Below, one piece after another: positions 5,631 to 13,362 of a stretch of DNA of 17,173 nucleotides. The position numbers were made by a program, and so were the translations under genes. The stretch spans positions 300 through 17,472 of the forward strand of contig DLMX01000028.1 of assembly GCA_002479405.1 (NCBI GenBank), written 5' to 3'. The stretch comes from Methylophilaceae bacterium UBA7525 (GTDB lineage Bacteria > Pseudomonadota > Gammaproteobacteria > Burkholderiales > Methylophilaceae). The notes under the pieces were generated by a model. That model saw only the letters and a list, made by a program, of their open reading frames with translations, was not told where the DNA came from and ran no database searches. Positions within the stretch are counted from its first letter, which is position 1, and every line of letters starts with the position of its first letter.

Positions 5631-7325
5631 CTAATCCACCGCCTGCCAGTGCTTGATGCGAAGCTGCAGGGTTTCATTGCCGTTATACAGATTACTTTGC
5701 AACTCGTAGACCAGCGCCACCGGCGATGGCAACAGCTCCTGCTGCTGAAAAAAGATAGCGTCGTACTGCCGGCCATCCTTGAGCAGACTGAGCTTGAGAT
5801 GACGTTCACCGACGATACGCTGGCTTTGCACCTCGAACACATCAAAAAAATCCGGCGGCGGGAACCCTTGACCCCAGACCTGCTGCTGCAATTTTACGGC
5901 CGTCTGCAGATGCATCTCTTCGTTGCTGAGTGCGCCATCCACTTCGATCACCGCGTCGAGGTCGGCAGGCGACAGGCTTTCCGCCACCACCTCTTCAAAC
6001 ACTTGCACAAAACGCTCGAAATCCCTTTCCATGATGGACAGCCCTGCCGCCATGGCATGGCCGCCGAACTTCATGATGAGACCAGGCTCACGTTTGACGA
6101 CCAGATCCAGCGCATCACGCATATGCAAGGTTTTGATGGAGCGGCCCGACCCCTTGAGTATTCCGCCACCCGCGGGCGCGAAGGCAATCACCGGACGATG
6201 ATGGCGCTCCTTGATTCTGGAGGCCAGAATGCCGATGACTCCCTGATGCCAGTCCGGATGATAAAGACTCAAACTGTAGCGTTCTGCCGGATCGAACTCG
6301 TCGAGGGTGATACCGGCCAGTTCCTGCATCTCAGCCTCGATCGAACGCCGCGCCTGATTCAGTTCATGCAGTTGCTGCGCCATGCGCAAGGCTTCGGGCT
6401 CACTATCCGTCAGCAGGCAGGCAATACCGAGTGACATGTCATCCAGACGACCGGCCGCATTCAAACGCGGCCCCACGCTGAACCCCAGATCCTGCGCCGT
6501 GACCTTTTCCAATTGGCGTCCGGCAACCCTGAGCAATGCGTTGATGCCAGGGCAAGCCCTGTCCGCCCGTATGCGCCGAAGGCCCTGCTCGACCAGAATG
6601 CGGTTGTTTTCATCCAGCCGCACCAGATCCGCCACCGTACCCAGCGCCACAATATCCAGCAGCCCTGTCAGATTGGGCTCAGCCCTGTTTTCGAAAGCGC
6701 CGCGGCTGCGTAATTCTGCGCGTAATGCCAGCATAGCGTAGAAAATCACGCCGACTCCAGCCAGATGCTTGCTGGGGAAATCACAGCCATGCTGGTTCGG
6801 ATTGATCATGCAGGCCGCCGCCGGCGTGCGTTCACCCGGAAGGTGATGGTCGGTGATCAGCACCTGCATGCCCAGCGCGTTGGCGGCATCGACCCCTTCC
6901 ACACTGGCGATACCGTTATCGACGGTAATGATGACGTCGGGTTTGCGCGTGGCCGCCAGCGCGACGATCTCCGGCGTCAAGCCATAGCCATACTCGAAAC
7001 GATTGGGCACCAGAAAATCCACGTCCCCTCCCATGCTGCGCAAGCCGCGAACTGCAACCGCCGTTGCTGTCGCACCATCGGCGTCATAATCGCCGACCAC
7101 CAGCAAACGCTTCTTTGCGGCAATGGCATCTGCCAGCAACTGCGCCATCCGCTGGTTGTGGGTCAGACGCTCGGGTGGAATCAGGCCGGCCAACGAAACA
7201 TCCAACTGATCGGGCGACCGAATGCCGCGCGCGGACAGTATCCTCGCCAGCGTCCTCGGCACGCCGGATGCCAGCAAGCAGGCCATGGCCTCATCATCGA
7301 ATTCACGTGTAACAACAGTCGTCAT
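5631..7325 (-). CDS. recJ: Single-stranded-DNA-specific exonuclease RecJ
   Basis: 564-residue 5'-to-3' ssDNA exonuclease of the DHH family, acting in recombinational and mismatch repair. Metal-binding motifs appear in order: DYDADG (79-84), VDNG (135-138), DHH (159-161) and the ALGTVADL stretch (227-234), then GPRLNAAGRLDD (285-296). The DHHA1 part follows with GVIGILASRIKERHHRP, KGSGRS and KFGGHAMAAGL, and the C-terminal OB-like part is present. Length is as expected. The ATG follows the upstream gene's stop directly (TGAATG), with GAGG in that gene's last codons as Shine-Dalgarno, so the two are translationally coupled. Confidence 0.96.
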   Translation of the reverse strand: MTTVVTREFDDEAMACLLASGVPRTLARILSARGIRSPDQLDVSLAGLIPPERLTHNQRMAQLLADAIAAKKRLLVVGDYDADGATATAVAVRGLRSMGGDVDFLVPNRFEYGYGLTPEIVALAATRKPDVIITVDNGIASVEGVDAANALGMQVLITDHHLPGERTPAAACMINPNQHGCDFPSKHLAGVGVIFYAMLALRAELRSRGAFENRAEPNLTGLLDIVALGTVADLVRLDENNRILVEQGLRRIRADRACPGINALLRVAGRQLEKVTAQDLGFSVGPRLNAAGRLDDMSLGIACLLTDSEPEALRMAQQLHELNQARRSIEAEMQELAGITLDEFDPAERYSLSLYHPDWHQGVIGILASRIKERHHRPVIAFAPAGGGILKGSGRSIKTLHMRDALDLVVKREPGLIMKFGGHAMAAGLSIMERDFERFVQVFEEVVAESLSPADLDAVIEVDGALSNEEMHLQTAVKLQQQVWGQGFPPPDFFDVFEVQSQRIVGERHLKLSLLKDGRQYDAIFFQQQELLPSPVALVYELQSNLYNGNETLQLRIKHWQAVD

Positions 7326-8312
7326 TCATGCCTCAAAATAGGTATTCAATGGATGGCGCTTGCGCCAGAATTTGAAGAGATCGCGCCGGCGCAAAGTCGC
7401 GCTCAAGAGCTTGCCATTAAAGGCAAAGCTCAACTGCAGGCGGCACATTTTGCCACGCCTGAGCGCATCTACCGCCGGCCGGAACCAGTCATCCTCGATA
7501 TTTGCGGATGTATCCAATTGCACCCAGATTTGCTCTTGGCCACCCAATGCGGAAAAGTCGCGCGGCAAGTCGGCACATTCGATGCTCCCAAGCCGGCCCA
7601 AACCTTTCAGCAATGGCATGGCGCCATAAGCCCGGATCGACATCGCAGCACTCTTTTGCGGCAACTTGCCGCCGCCCCAGAACCACAAGCTGTTGCATGC
7701 AGCTTGCCCGAGGCTTTCCCTGCGTTGATTGACGGCATGACCATACAGCAACATCTGGATCTCATTGCCCAACCGATGCCAGCGCGCTGCGCCAGAACCC
7801 CGCGGCAAAAAGGTCCGTATATCACGATCGAGAGCCAGACCCGGATGACAGGTGACAATGGATGGCGATTCCGCCAGTTGCAGATACCAGTGACCGGATG
7901 CCCCGGCGATGAAACGCAGGCCATCTGAGGCAAAATGACGGTTCAGAGAGTCAAGCAGGCTTGCGGTTTCTTCAGCTGTCAGGGCCATCAGCTCCGGCGC
8001 CGACAGAGAAAACGAATCACGCTGCAGCAGCAGATGCACGGGATCGGCAAACAGAAAATAACCCGTTCCGGCATCCGGAGCCTGCGCCAGCTTCTTCTCG
8101 CCCAGATAAGAAATGGCCGCAATCGGCAGCGGATCCATTTCGCCATTATCCGGACCTGTTTCAATACCAGCCTGACGACAAAGCAGATTTTCCAGGCTGT
8201 CGTTCAATGGTTCCAGATGCGCCTTTGCCAGCAATCCGGCAAGCGCGGAATCCTGGCCGAGCTGGAATATCTGCGCGAACAAAACTTGCGGAATGAGGAG
8301 GTGGAGATGCAC
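7326..8312 (-). CDS. COG4255-type conserved protein upstream of recJ (function unknown)
   Basis: About 328 residues from a GTG start; no assigned biochemical role. The protein starts H-L-H-L-L-I-P, as I recall for the betaproteobacterial COG4255 family, some members of which are annotated as phosphoglycerate-mutase-like or regulatory proteins. Other conserved-looking stretches are ADPVHLLLQRD, WHRLGNEIQMLL and NSLWFWGGGKLP. I see no signal peptide or membrane helix and no convincing phosphatase metal site. The frame stays open upstream to an ATG at 8393, but that extra part is unlike the family, and neither start has a clear Shine-Dalgarno. It abuts recJ (TGAATG), implying an operon and perhaps an accessory role to RecJ, which is inference from position only. 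Confidence 0.75.
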   Translation of the reverse strand: MHLHLLIPQVLFAQIFQLGQDSALAGLLAKAHLEPLNDSLENLLCRQAGIETGPDNGEMDPLPIAAISYLGEKKLAQAPDAGTGYFLFADPVHLLLQRDSFSLSAPELMALTAEETASLLDSLNRHFASDGLRFIAGASGHWYLQLAESPSIVTCHPGLALDRDIRTFLPRGSGAARWHRLGNEIQMLLYGHAVNQRRESLGQAACNSLWFWGGGKLPQKSAAMSIRAYGAMPLLKGLGRLGSIECADLPRDFSALGGQEQIWVQLDTSANIEDDWFRPAVDALRRGKMCRLQLSFAFNGKLLSATLRRRDLFKFWRKRHPLNTYFEA

Positions 8313-8511
8313 AGCGAACTTTAATAATGGGTTAACTGAAATATACCATCTATCCCAGCGGATTTGAGGCCGGCACTGAACACCTGCAATCATTCATCAA
8401 ACCAGAAAATTCATGCCGTATTCATAAAATTGTCACTTTCGCTCGAACTATATGACCGCTAAGATAGCCTATTGTTATTGTCACACATCTGAATAGACAC
8501 CCAGGTTTCAT
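8313..8511. other. Divergent intergenic region between COG4255/recJ and sixA
   Basis: 199 bp, A/T-rich in its right half, which must hold the promoters for both directions. The octamer ATTGTCAC occurs twice on the plus strand (8429-8436 and 8477-8484). I find no convincing -35/-10 pair and no terminator. Confidence 0.4.
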
Positions 8512-8976
8512 ATGATGAACCTTATCTTGTGGCGGCACGCCGAAGCCCATGACACCAGCCCGGATATCGAGCGCGAACTGACCAGCCGGGGACGAAAGCA
8601 GGCGGAAAAAATGGCAGCATGGCTCAAACCGCAGCTGCCTGACGACACCCTGATACTGGTCAGCCCTGCCGCACGCACCCAGCAGACCGCACAGGCACTG
8701 ACGAAAGATTTCACAACGCTGGAGACATTGGCGCCTGGAGCCTCGGCAGACCAGCTATTGGCCGCTGCAAACTGGCCGCGAGCAAACGGAACAGTGCTGA
8801 TAGTCGGCCATCAGCCTACACTCGGCATGGCGGCAGCCAAAGCGCTGACCGGAAAAACCGATTACTGGAGTGTGAAAAAAGGCGCAATATGGTGGCTGAC
8901 CAGCCGCGTGCGAGGAGATGAGCGGCAGACGCACCTGCGCGCGGTGTTGTCTCCGGAACTGCTGAACGCACATTAA
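8512..8976 (+). CDS. sixA: SixA-type phosphohistidine phosphatase
   Basis: 154-residue histidine-phosphatase-superfamily protein. The catalytic RHG-type motif is LWRHAEA (R8, H9, E11), the second arginine is in SPAARTQQTA, and the second histidine is in VLIVGHQPTLG. This is the short SixA form, without the cap insertion of phosphoglycerate mutases. E. coli SixA removes phosphate from histidines of phosphorelay or nitrogen-PTS proteins; the substrate here is unknown. Tandem ATGs (8512 and 8515) make the exact start uncertain by one codon. It is the first gene of the plus-strand run, 53 bp before the ParA-like gene. Confidence 0.88.
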   Translation: MMNLILWRHAEAHDTSPDIERELTSRGRKQAEKMAAWLKPQLPDDTLILVSPAARTQQTAQALTKDFTTLETLAPGASADQLLAAANWPRANGTVLIVGHQPTLGMAAAKALTGKTDYWSVKKGAIWWLTSRVRGDERQTHLRAVLSPELLNAH

Positions 8977-9029
8977 ACCACTCGCAATAGAAGAGCACAG
9001 AAAAACCCGTCAAGAACCGGAGGATCCAT

Positions 9030-9665
9030 TTGAGAACGATACTGATCGCCAACCCCAAGGGTGGTAGCGGGAAAACGACCATCTCGACCAATCTTGCCGG
9101 TTACTTTGCCAACCGCGGCAGGCACGTCGTCCTGTCGGATATGGATAGACAAAAATCGGCGACCGCCTGGCTCAGCCGTCGTGATGGATCGCTACCGCTG
9201 ATCCACGGTCTGGATGGTCGCGGCAAGCATGCAGACAGCATGAGCGCCGAATGGACTATCATCGATGCACCCGCCGGCATCCATGGCGACAAATTGAGTG
9301 ACGCCGTCAAAAAAGCGGACTGGGTCGTTGTGCCGATCCAGCCTTCGGCCTTCGACATCGGCGCCACCGAAGACTTCCTCGACATCCTGCGCGCCGAAAA
9401 GGCCGTGCGCAAGGAGCGCACCTTTGTCGCCATGGTCGGCATGCGCGTGGACCCACGCACCAGAAGCGCGATCAAACTGCAGGAGTTCCTGGGCAATGCA
9501 GGCTTCCCGGTGATGACCAACCTGCGTGACGGTCAAATCTACATGCAGGCGGCCGAACAGGGCATGAGCATCTTCGATATGCGGCCATCCCTGGTCAAGC
9601 GCGACATCCAGCAATGGACACCTCTGCTGCACTGGCTGGCCAGTGCCGACCAAGATGCAAAATGA
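9030..9665 (+). CDS. Orphan ParA-family ATPase, TTG start
   Basis: 211-residue deviant-Walker ATPase of the ParA/MinD group. The Walker A motif NPKGGSGKTT (8-17) has signature lysine K10 and catalytic K15. Walker A' is LSDMDRQKSATAW (35-47), with arginine where ParA usually has proline, and Walker B is TIIDAPAG (76-83). No N-terminal helix-turn-helix domain is present and no parB lies nearby, so this is not a standard chromosome or plasmid partition locus. It begins with TTG, supported by a strong GGAGG at 9019-9023, six bases upstream. The stop overlaps the start of the CYTH-CHAD gene, so the two are probably made together. Orphan ParAs of this size often position cellular cargo; the cargo here is inferred, not shown. 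Confidence 0.88.
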   Translation: MRTILIANPKGGSGKTTISTNLAGYFANRGRHVVLSDMDRQKSATAWLSRRDGSLPLIHGLDGRGKHADSMSAEWTIIDAPAGIHGDKLSDAVKKADWVVVPIQPSAFDIGATEDFLDILRAEKAVRKERTFVAMVGMRVDPRTRSAIKLQEFLGNAGFPVMTNLRDGQIYMQAAEQGMSIFDMRPSLVKRDIQQWTPLLHWLASADQDAK

Positions 9666-11127
9666 GATAGAGCTCAAGCTCCGCATCAGCACCAGGGACG
9701 TTATGCGCCTGCGGCGCCATGCCGCCATCAGGCAACATCTGACCGACAAGCCGGTTACGCGCAGGCTGGTCAGCATCTACTACGACACGTCGGACCTGCA
9801 ACTGCTGAAAAAGAAGATCAGCCTACGCGTCAGGCGCATGTCCGGAGGATGGTTCCAGGCAGTGAAGGGCAGCGGCCACTCGCTGGCAGGGCTACACCAG
9901 CGTCTGGAATGGGAGGACATTATCGCCCACGGCCATCCGGACTTCACCAAAATCACCGAACCCTCACTGGCGAAAATCTTTGCCGATCAAACCCTGCGTG
10001 ACGCCCTGCAGCCGATTTTCCTGACGGACGTCAAGCGTACGGAGTGGCAACTGGCATATGAAGACGGCACTGCCATCGAAGTCGCCCTCGATCTGGGCCG
10101 TCTTGAAATCGGTGCACATTCCGAGCCGATCAGCGAAGTAGAGCTGGAACTGAAAAAGGGCAAAGCCTGGCGACTATTCGAACTTGCCGCACTACTGCAG
10201 CAAACCATCCCGCTGCAGATTGAAAACATCAGCAAGGCTGAACGCGGTTATCGTCACTTCCAGCCAGCGACGCCGGCCGCATCGTACGCCCAGGCCGTCA
10301 GACTACCGGCGAAATCCTCCAGCGCGCGGGCGTTTCAAACTATCGGGCTGGAGTGCCTGCGCCATATGCAGGCCAATCAGGAACTGGTGATGCAAGCCGA
10401 CATTGAAGCGACACATCAGATGCATATCGCAGTGCGTCGCCTGAAGGTCGCATTCAAGTTGTTCGGTTTCAAAAACCCGGCAATACGTGAGGAACTCGAC
10501 TGGCTCAATCAACTGCTGGGCAACGCGCGGAATTGGGATGTGCTGGCAACAGAGACATTGCCGCAGTTGCTGCCCCAAGCACCGGAACACGAAGCGATGC
10601 AGGCACTGGTCGAAAAAAAACGGCATGCCAGCTATCTGAAACTTAAACAAGCATTTGAAAGTCAGCGTTACCAAGCCTTGCTGCTAAGTCTGGGCACGGA
10701 ACTCACAAGAAAATTAGAAAAAGGCAGCCGCTCAGCCAAAACGCTGCTGCAGCGAAAACTGCAACGCATAGACCGCAAACTGCCCTGGGAACGACCAAGG
10801 CTTAACACACTCAGCCAGAAACAGCTGCACCGCACAAGAATCCACTTCAAGCAACTGCGCTATATACATGAGTTCTTCGCCCCATCCGATTTCAGCGGGC
10901 TTCCCATCAAACCCGTCATCCGCTTGCAGAAGCGCATGGGAACCCTTAACGACCTGCGTGTCGGCAAGCAACTGCTGGCCAGCATCACCAGAAGCCTGCC
11001 TGCGGACATCAAGAAGTCCGTGGCAGAAAAAATCAGCAACCGTTCAAACCAGCTCACGCAAATCGCCAAGCTCCGGATGCAGTCCTGCTGGGAGAAACTG
11101 CATCAGAAAAAATCTGGACATAACTGA
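9655..11127 (+). CDS. CYTH-CHAD domain protein, probable inorganic triphosphatase with polyphosphate-binding domain
   Basis: 490 residues in two domains. The N-terminal CYTH domain (about 1-200) carries the defining E-x-E-x-K motif as E4-I-E6-L-K8, with acidic and basic strands forming a triphosphate tunnel. The C-terminal CHAD domain (about 225-490) is alpha-helical with conserved histidines and basic residues (HQMHIAVRRLK, HRTRIHFKQLRYIHEFF), known in this family to bind polyphosphate. The architecture matches E. coli YgiF, a tripolyphosphatase. The chosen ATG overlaps parA by 11 bases; a GTG at 9643 is also possible, but M-Q-N-E-I-E-L-K is the family-like N-terminus. Neither start has a clear Shine-Dalgarno, which suggests coupling to ParA translation. 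Confidence 0.92.
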   Translation: MQNEIELKLRISTRDVMRLRRHAAIRQHLTDKPVTRRLVSIYYDTSDLQLLKKKISLRVRRMSGGWFQAVKGSGHSLAGLHQRLEWEDIIAHGHPDFTKITEPSLAKIFADQTLRDALQPIFLTDVKRTEWQLAYEDGTAIEVALDLGRLEIGAHSEPISEVELELKKGKAWRLFELAALLQQTIPLQIENISKAERGYRHFQPATPAASYAQAVRLPAKSSSARAFQTIGLECLRHMQANQELVMQADIEATHQMHIAVRRLKVAFKLFGFKNPAIREELDWLNQLLGNARNWDVLATETLPQLLPQAPEHEAMQALVEKKRHASYLKLKQAFESQRYQALLLSLGTELTRKLEKGSRSAKTLLQRKLQRIDRKLPWERPRLNTLSQKQLHRTRIHFKQLRYIHEFFAPSDFSGLPIKPVIRLQKRMGTLNDLRVGKQLLASITRSLPADIKKSVAEKISNRSNQLTQIAKLRMQSCWEKLHQKKSGHN

Positions 11128-11186
11128 TGCCGTGAGCTCAAAAATCCTCTAAACTTCCCAGCATTAAAACGTCATAGAGAACCGCC

Positions 11187-11561
11187 ATGAATCTGGAAAA
11201 AGTAATCTTTGGATTTTTCATTGTCCTCGCTTTGACACTCAATTTCGGCTACTTTATCGGCGACATTGACAATCCGGCCCATCACCATGTCTACGAGCTC
11301 TATGCAGCAATCATTGTCAACCTGATCGCCACAGTACTGAAATTCGGTGACCGCACCCAGATCGGCGCAGTCCATCTGGCGACCAGCCTGGTAGCCGACC
11401 TCCAGTTAATCACTGCAGCAGTCCTGTTCGCCGCTGTCAGTGGCACTCCAAGTGAAGCCACCATAATCAACCACGTCGTTTCACTGTCAGGTGGTGCATT
11501 GCTGGCAAATGTCATTTCAGTCATTCTGCTGATGGCTGAAACCATTACCCTGCGTCGCTAG
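11187..11561 (+). CDS. Small four-helix membrane protein, DUF6394 type
   Basis: 124 residues, almost all hydrophobic, with four predicted membrane helices (about 5-25, 34-53, 66-87 and 98-119). A conserved-looking charged loop DIDNPAHHHVYEL (26-38) and the stretch KFGDRTQIGAVHLATSLVADLQL (52-74) match my memory of family DUF6394, which has no known function. The ATG is preceded by AGAG at suitable distance. It sits 59 bp after the CYTH-CHAD gene and 43 bp before the channel gene on the same strand, so it may be an accessory subunit of the channel. That is inference. Confidence 0.75.
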   Translation: MNLEKVIFGFFIVLALTLNFGYFIGDIDNPAHHHVYELYAAIIVNLIATVLKFGDRTQIGAVHLATSLVADLQLITAAVLFAAVSGTPSEATIINHVVSLSGGALLANVISVILLMAETITLRR

Positions 11562-11568
11562 ATGTTGA

Positions 11569-11585
11569 CGGCCGGACAGCGGCCG
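11569..11585 (+). other. GC-rich hairpin between DUF6394 gene and channel gene
   Basis: CGGCCG, a five-base loop GACAG, then CGGCCG: a 6-bp all-GC stem 8 bases after the DUF6394 stop and 20 bases before the channel start. There is no T-run, so it is not a terminator. It could act as a processing or translation-tuning element. Confidence 0.4.
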
Positions 11586-11604
11586 CAACAGCCGGGATAC
11601 TGAT

Positions 11605-13323
11605 TTGAACAATATTACCTTCCTGATTCTGCGGCGCATGCGTGCGCCGCTGATTGCCGTGATTGCCAGCTTCGGCATCACGGTCGCCGGGCTGACCTTC
11701 ATGCCCGGTATCGAAATTGACGGCAAAACCACCTATCTCTCACTGTTCGAATCGTTTTACATCATCAGCTATACCGCCACCACCATCGGCTTTGGCGAAG
11801 TGCCTCACCCTTTCAGCACCTCACAACGGCTATGGATGACGCTATCCATCTACATGACTGTCATTCCCTGGTTCTATGCCATCGGCAAGATCATTTCACT
11901 ATTCCAGGATTCCGGCCTGCGCCAGGCTTTCACCACTTCAAGATTCGCCCGGGAAGTGCAAAACCTGCACGAACCCTTCTATATCATTTGCGGTTATGGC
12001 GAAACCGCCAGCCTGCTGGTCAGCGCACTGGATCGCAAACAGATACGCACAGTGGTGATTGAAAACCAGCAGGATCGCGTCAATGAACTGGAGTTGGAAG
12101 ATTACCAGTTCGATATCCCGGTGCTTTGCGCTGACGCACATATGCCCGACGTCCTCATCAAGGCCGGCGTACGCCACCCGATGTGTGCCGGTGTCGCCGC
12201 GCTGACTGACCACGACCATGTGAATCTGGCGGTCGCAATCGGCGTCAAGTTGATGAACCCGGACCTTATGGTGCTGGCGCGTGCCGACAACAATGAGACC
12301 GCTGCCAACATGGCCTCTTTCGGCACAGATCACATTATCAACCCTTACACGCTGTTCGGCGATCATCTGGCAATGGAAGTCCATGCACTGGGCACCTACC
12401 TGTTGCATGAATGGCTGACCGGCGTGCCCGGTAACAGCCTGCCCTCGCCCGCCTGCCCTCCCATCGGCAGATGGATAGTCTGCGGCTATGGCCGCTTCGG
12501 CAAATCCGTGGTCGAAAATCTGCAACGCGAACAGATCACGACCACCATCGTCGAAGCAGACCCTGAACTGACCGGCTGCGAGAACTGCATCATCGGCAGC
12601 GGCGCAGAAGCACGTACACTGGAAGAAGCCGGGGTCAGGGATGCAGTCGGCATTGTTGCCGGCACCGACAATGACATCAACAATCTGTCCATCGTCATGA
12701 CCGCGCGCGAAATGAACCCCGAACTGTTCGTCGTCATCCGCAAAAACAGACGCTACAACGAACCTCTGTTCGAGCACTTCAATGCCGACATCAGAATGCA
12801 GCCCAGCGACATCATCGCGCACGAATGCCTGGCTCACATGATCTCGCCGCTATTGGCACAGTTTCTGTCCATGGTGCGCAACCAGACCAACGCCTGGGCC
12901 AACCAGCTCATCAGTCAACTGGTCGGAGTCGTCGGTGAAAACGTCCCCGAAACCTGGGCAATCACCATTGACCAGTACCACGCCCCAGCCGTCTACAACT
13001 TCCTGTCCTGGGGGAAATCCATCACGCTGGACACCCTGATGCGCGACCCCAGCGACCGCGACCGCAAACTTGATCTCGTGCCATTGCTGCTGCTGCGCGA
13101 CAACCGGCATATACTGCAACCGGAGACCGACATGCCGCTCCTGCCGGGCGACCAGATACTGCTCTGCGGTCAACCCGGCGCAAAAGACGCCCTGCCACTA
13201 ACCCTGAGCAAATACAAGGCACTAAACTATATCCTCGACGGCACCGAAATCCCGGATGGCTTCATCTGGCGCTGGGCAAGCGGCAGAATGAAAGCAAGAA
13301 AAGGCAGGAAAGAAATCAAATAA
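11605..13323 (+). CDS. Potassium-channel-like protein with two RCK/TrkA-N domains, TTG start
   Basis: 572 residues. A two-helix pore module (helices about 13-34 and 75-100) contains a selectivity-filter-like loop T59-T-I-G-F-G-E65. Two cytoplasmic RCK/TrkA-N Rossmann domains follow: the first with FYIICGYGETAS (125-136), its third glycine replaced by alanine; the second with the canonical GYGRFG (294-299). A TrkA-C-like segment (about 425-545) precedes a basic C-terminal tail. Such proteins form ligand-gated K+ channels in the inner membrane. The filter departs from the usual TVGYGD, so ion choice should not be assumed. The TTG start has GGGA 7 bases upstream and keeps a family-like N-terminus; ATG at 11638 is the alternative. 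Confidence 0.9.
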   Translation: MNNITFLILRRMRAPLIAVIASFGITVAGLTFMPGIEIDGKTTYLSLFESFYIISYTATTIGFGEVPHPFSTSQRLWMTLSIYMTVIPWFYAIGKIISLFQDSGLRQAFTTSRFAREVQNLHEPFYIICGYGETASLLVSALDRKQIRTVVIENQQDRVNELELEDYQFDIPVLCADAHMPDVLIKAGVRHPMCAGVAALTDHDHVNLAVAIGVKLMNPDLMVLARADNNETAANMASFGTDHIINPYTLFGDHLAMEVHALGTYLLHEWLTGVPGNSLPSPACPPIGRWIVCGYGRFGKSVVENLQREQITTTIVEADPELTGCENCIIGSGAEARTLEEAGVRDAVGIVAGTDNDINNLSIVMTAREMNPELFVVIRKNRRYNEPLFEHFNADIRMQPSDIIAHECLAHMISPLLAQFLSMVRNQTNAWANQLISQLVGVVGENVPETWAITIDQYHAPAVYNFLSWGKSITLDTLMRDPSDRDRKLDLVPLLLLRDNRHILQPETDMPLLPGDQILLCGQPGAKDALPLTLSKYKALNYILDGTEIPDGFIWRWASGRMKARKGRKEIK

Positions 13324-13352
13324 AAAACCGCTGAGAATTTCAGCGGTTTTTT
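13322..13352. terminator. Bidirectional intrinsic terminator
   Basis: CCGCTGA (13328-13334) pairs with TCAGCGG (13340-13346) around a GAATT loop, flanked by six A on the left and seven T on the right. It overlaps the channel-gene stop codon and ends 10 bases before the end of the convergent glycine-zipper gene, so it serves both directions. Confidence 0.93.
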
Positions 13353-13362
13353 TACAGCTTCA

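Noticed and set aside
6765..7928. Plus-strand open frame of 387 codons spanning recJ and its neighbour
   Set aside because: Antisense to two real genes and crossing their junction; the translation resembles no protein family.
9030..9665. Chromosome or plasmid partition locus
   Set aside because: No parB, no parS-like repeats and no replication genes nearby. The ATPase lacks the HTH domain of plasmid ParA and is coupled to a CHAD gene instead.
11938..12837. Minus-strand open frame of 299 codons
   Set aside because: Antisense to the RCK channel gene, with no motif or ribosome site.
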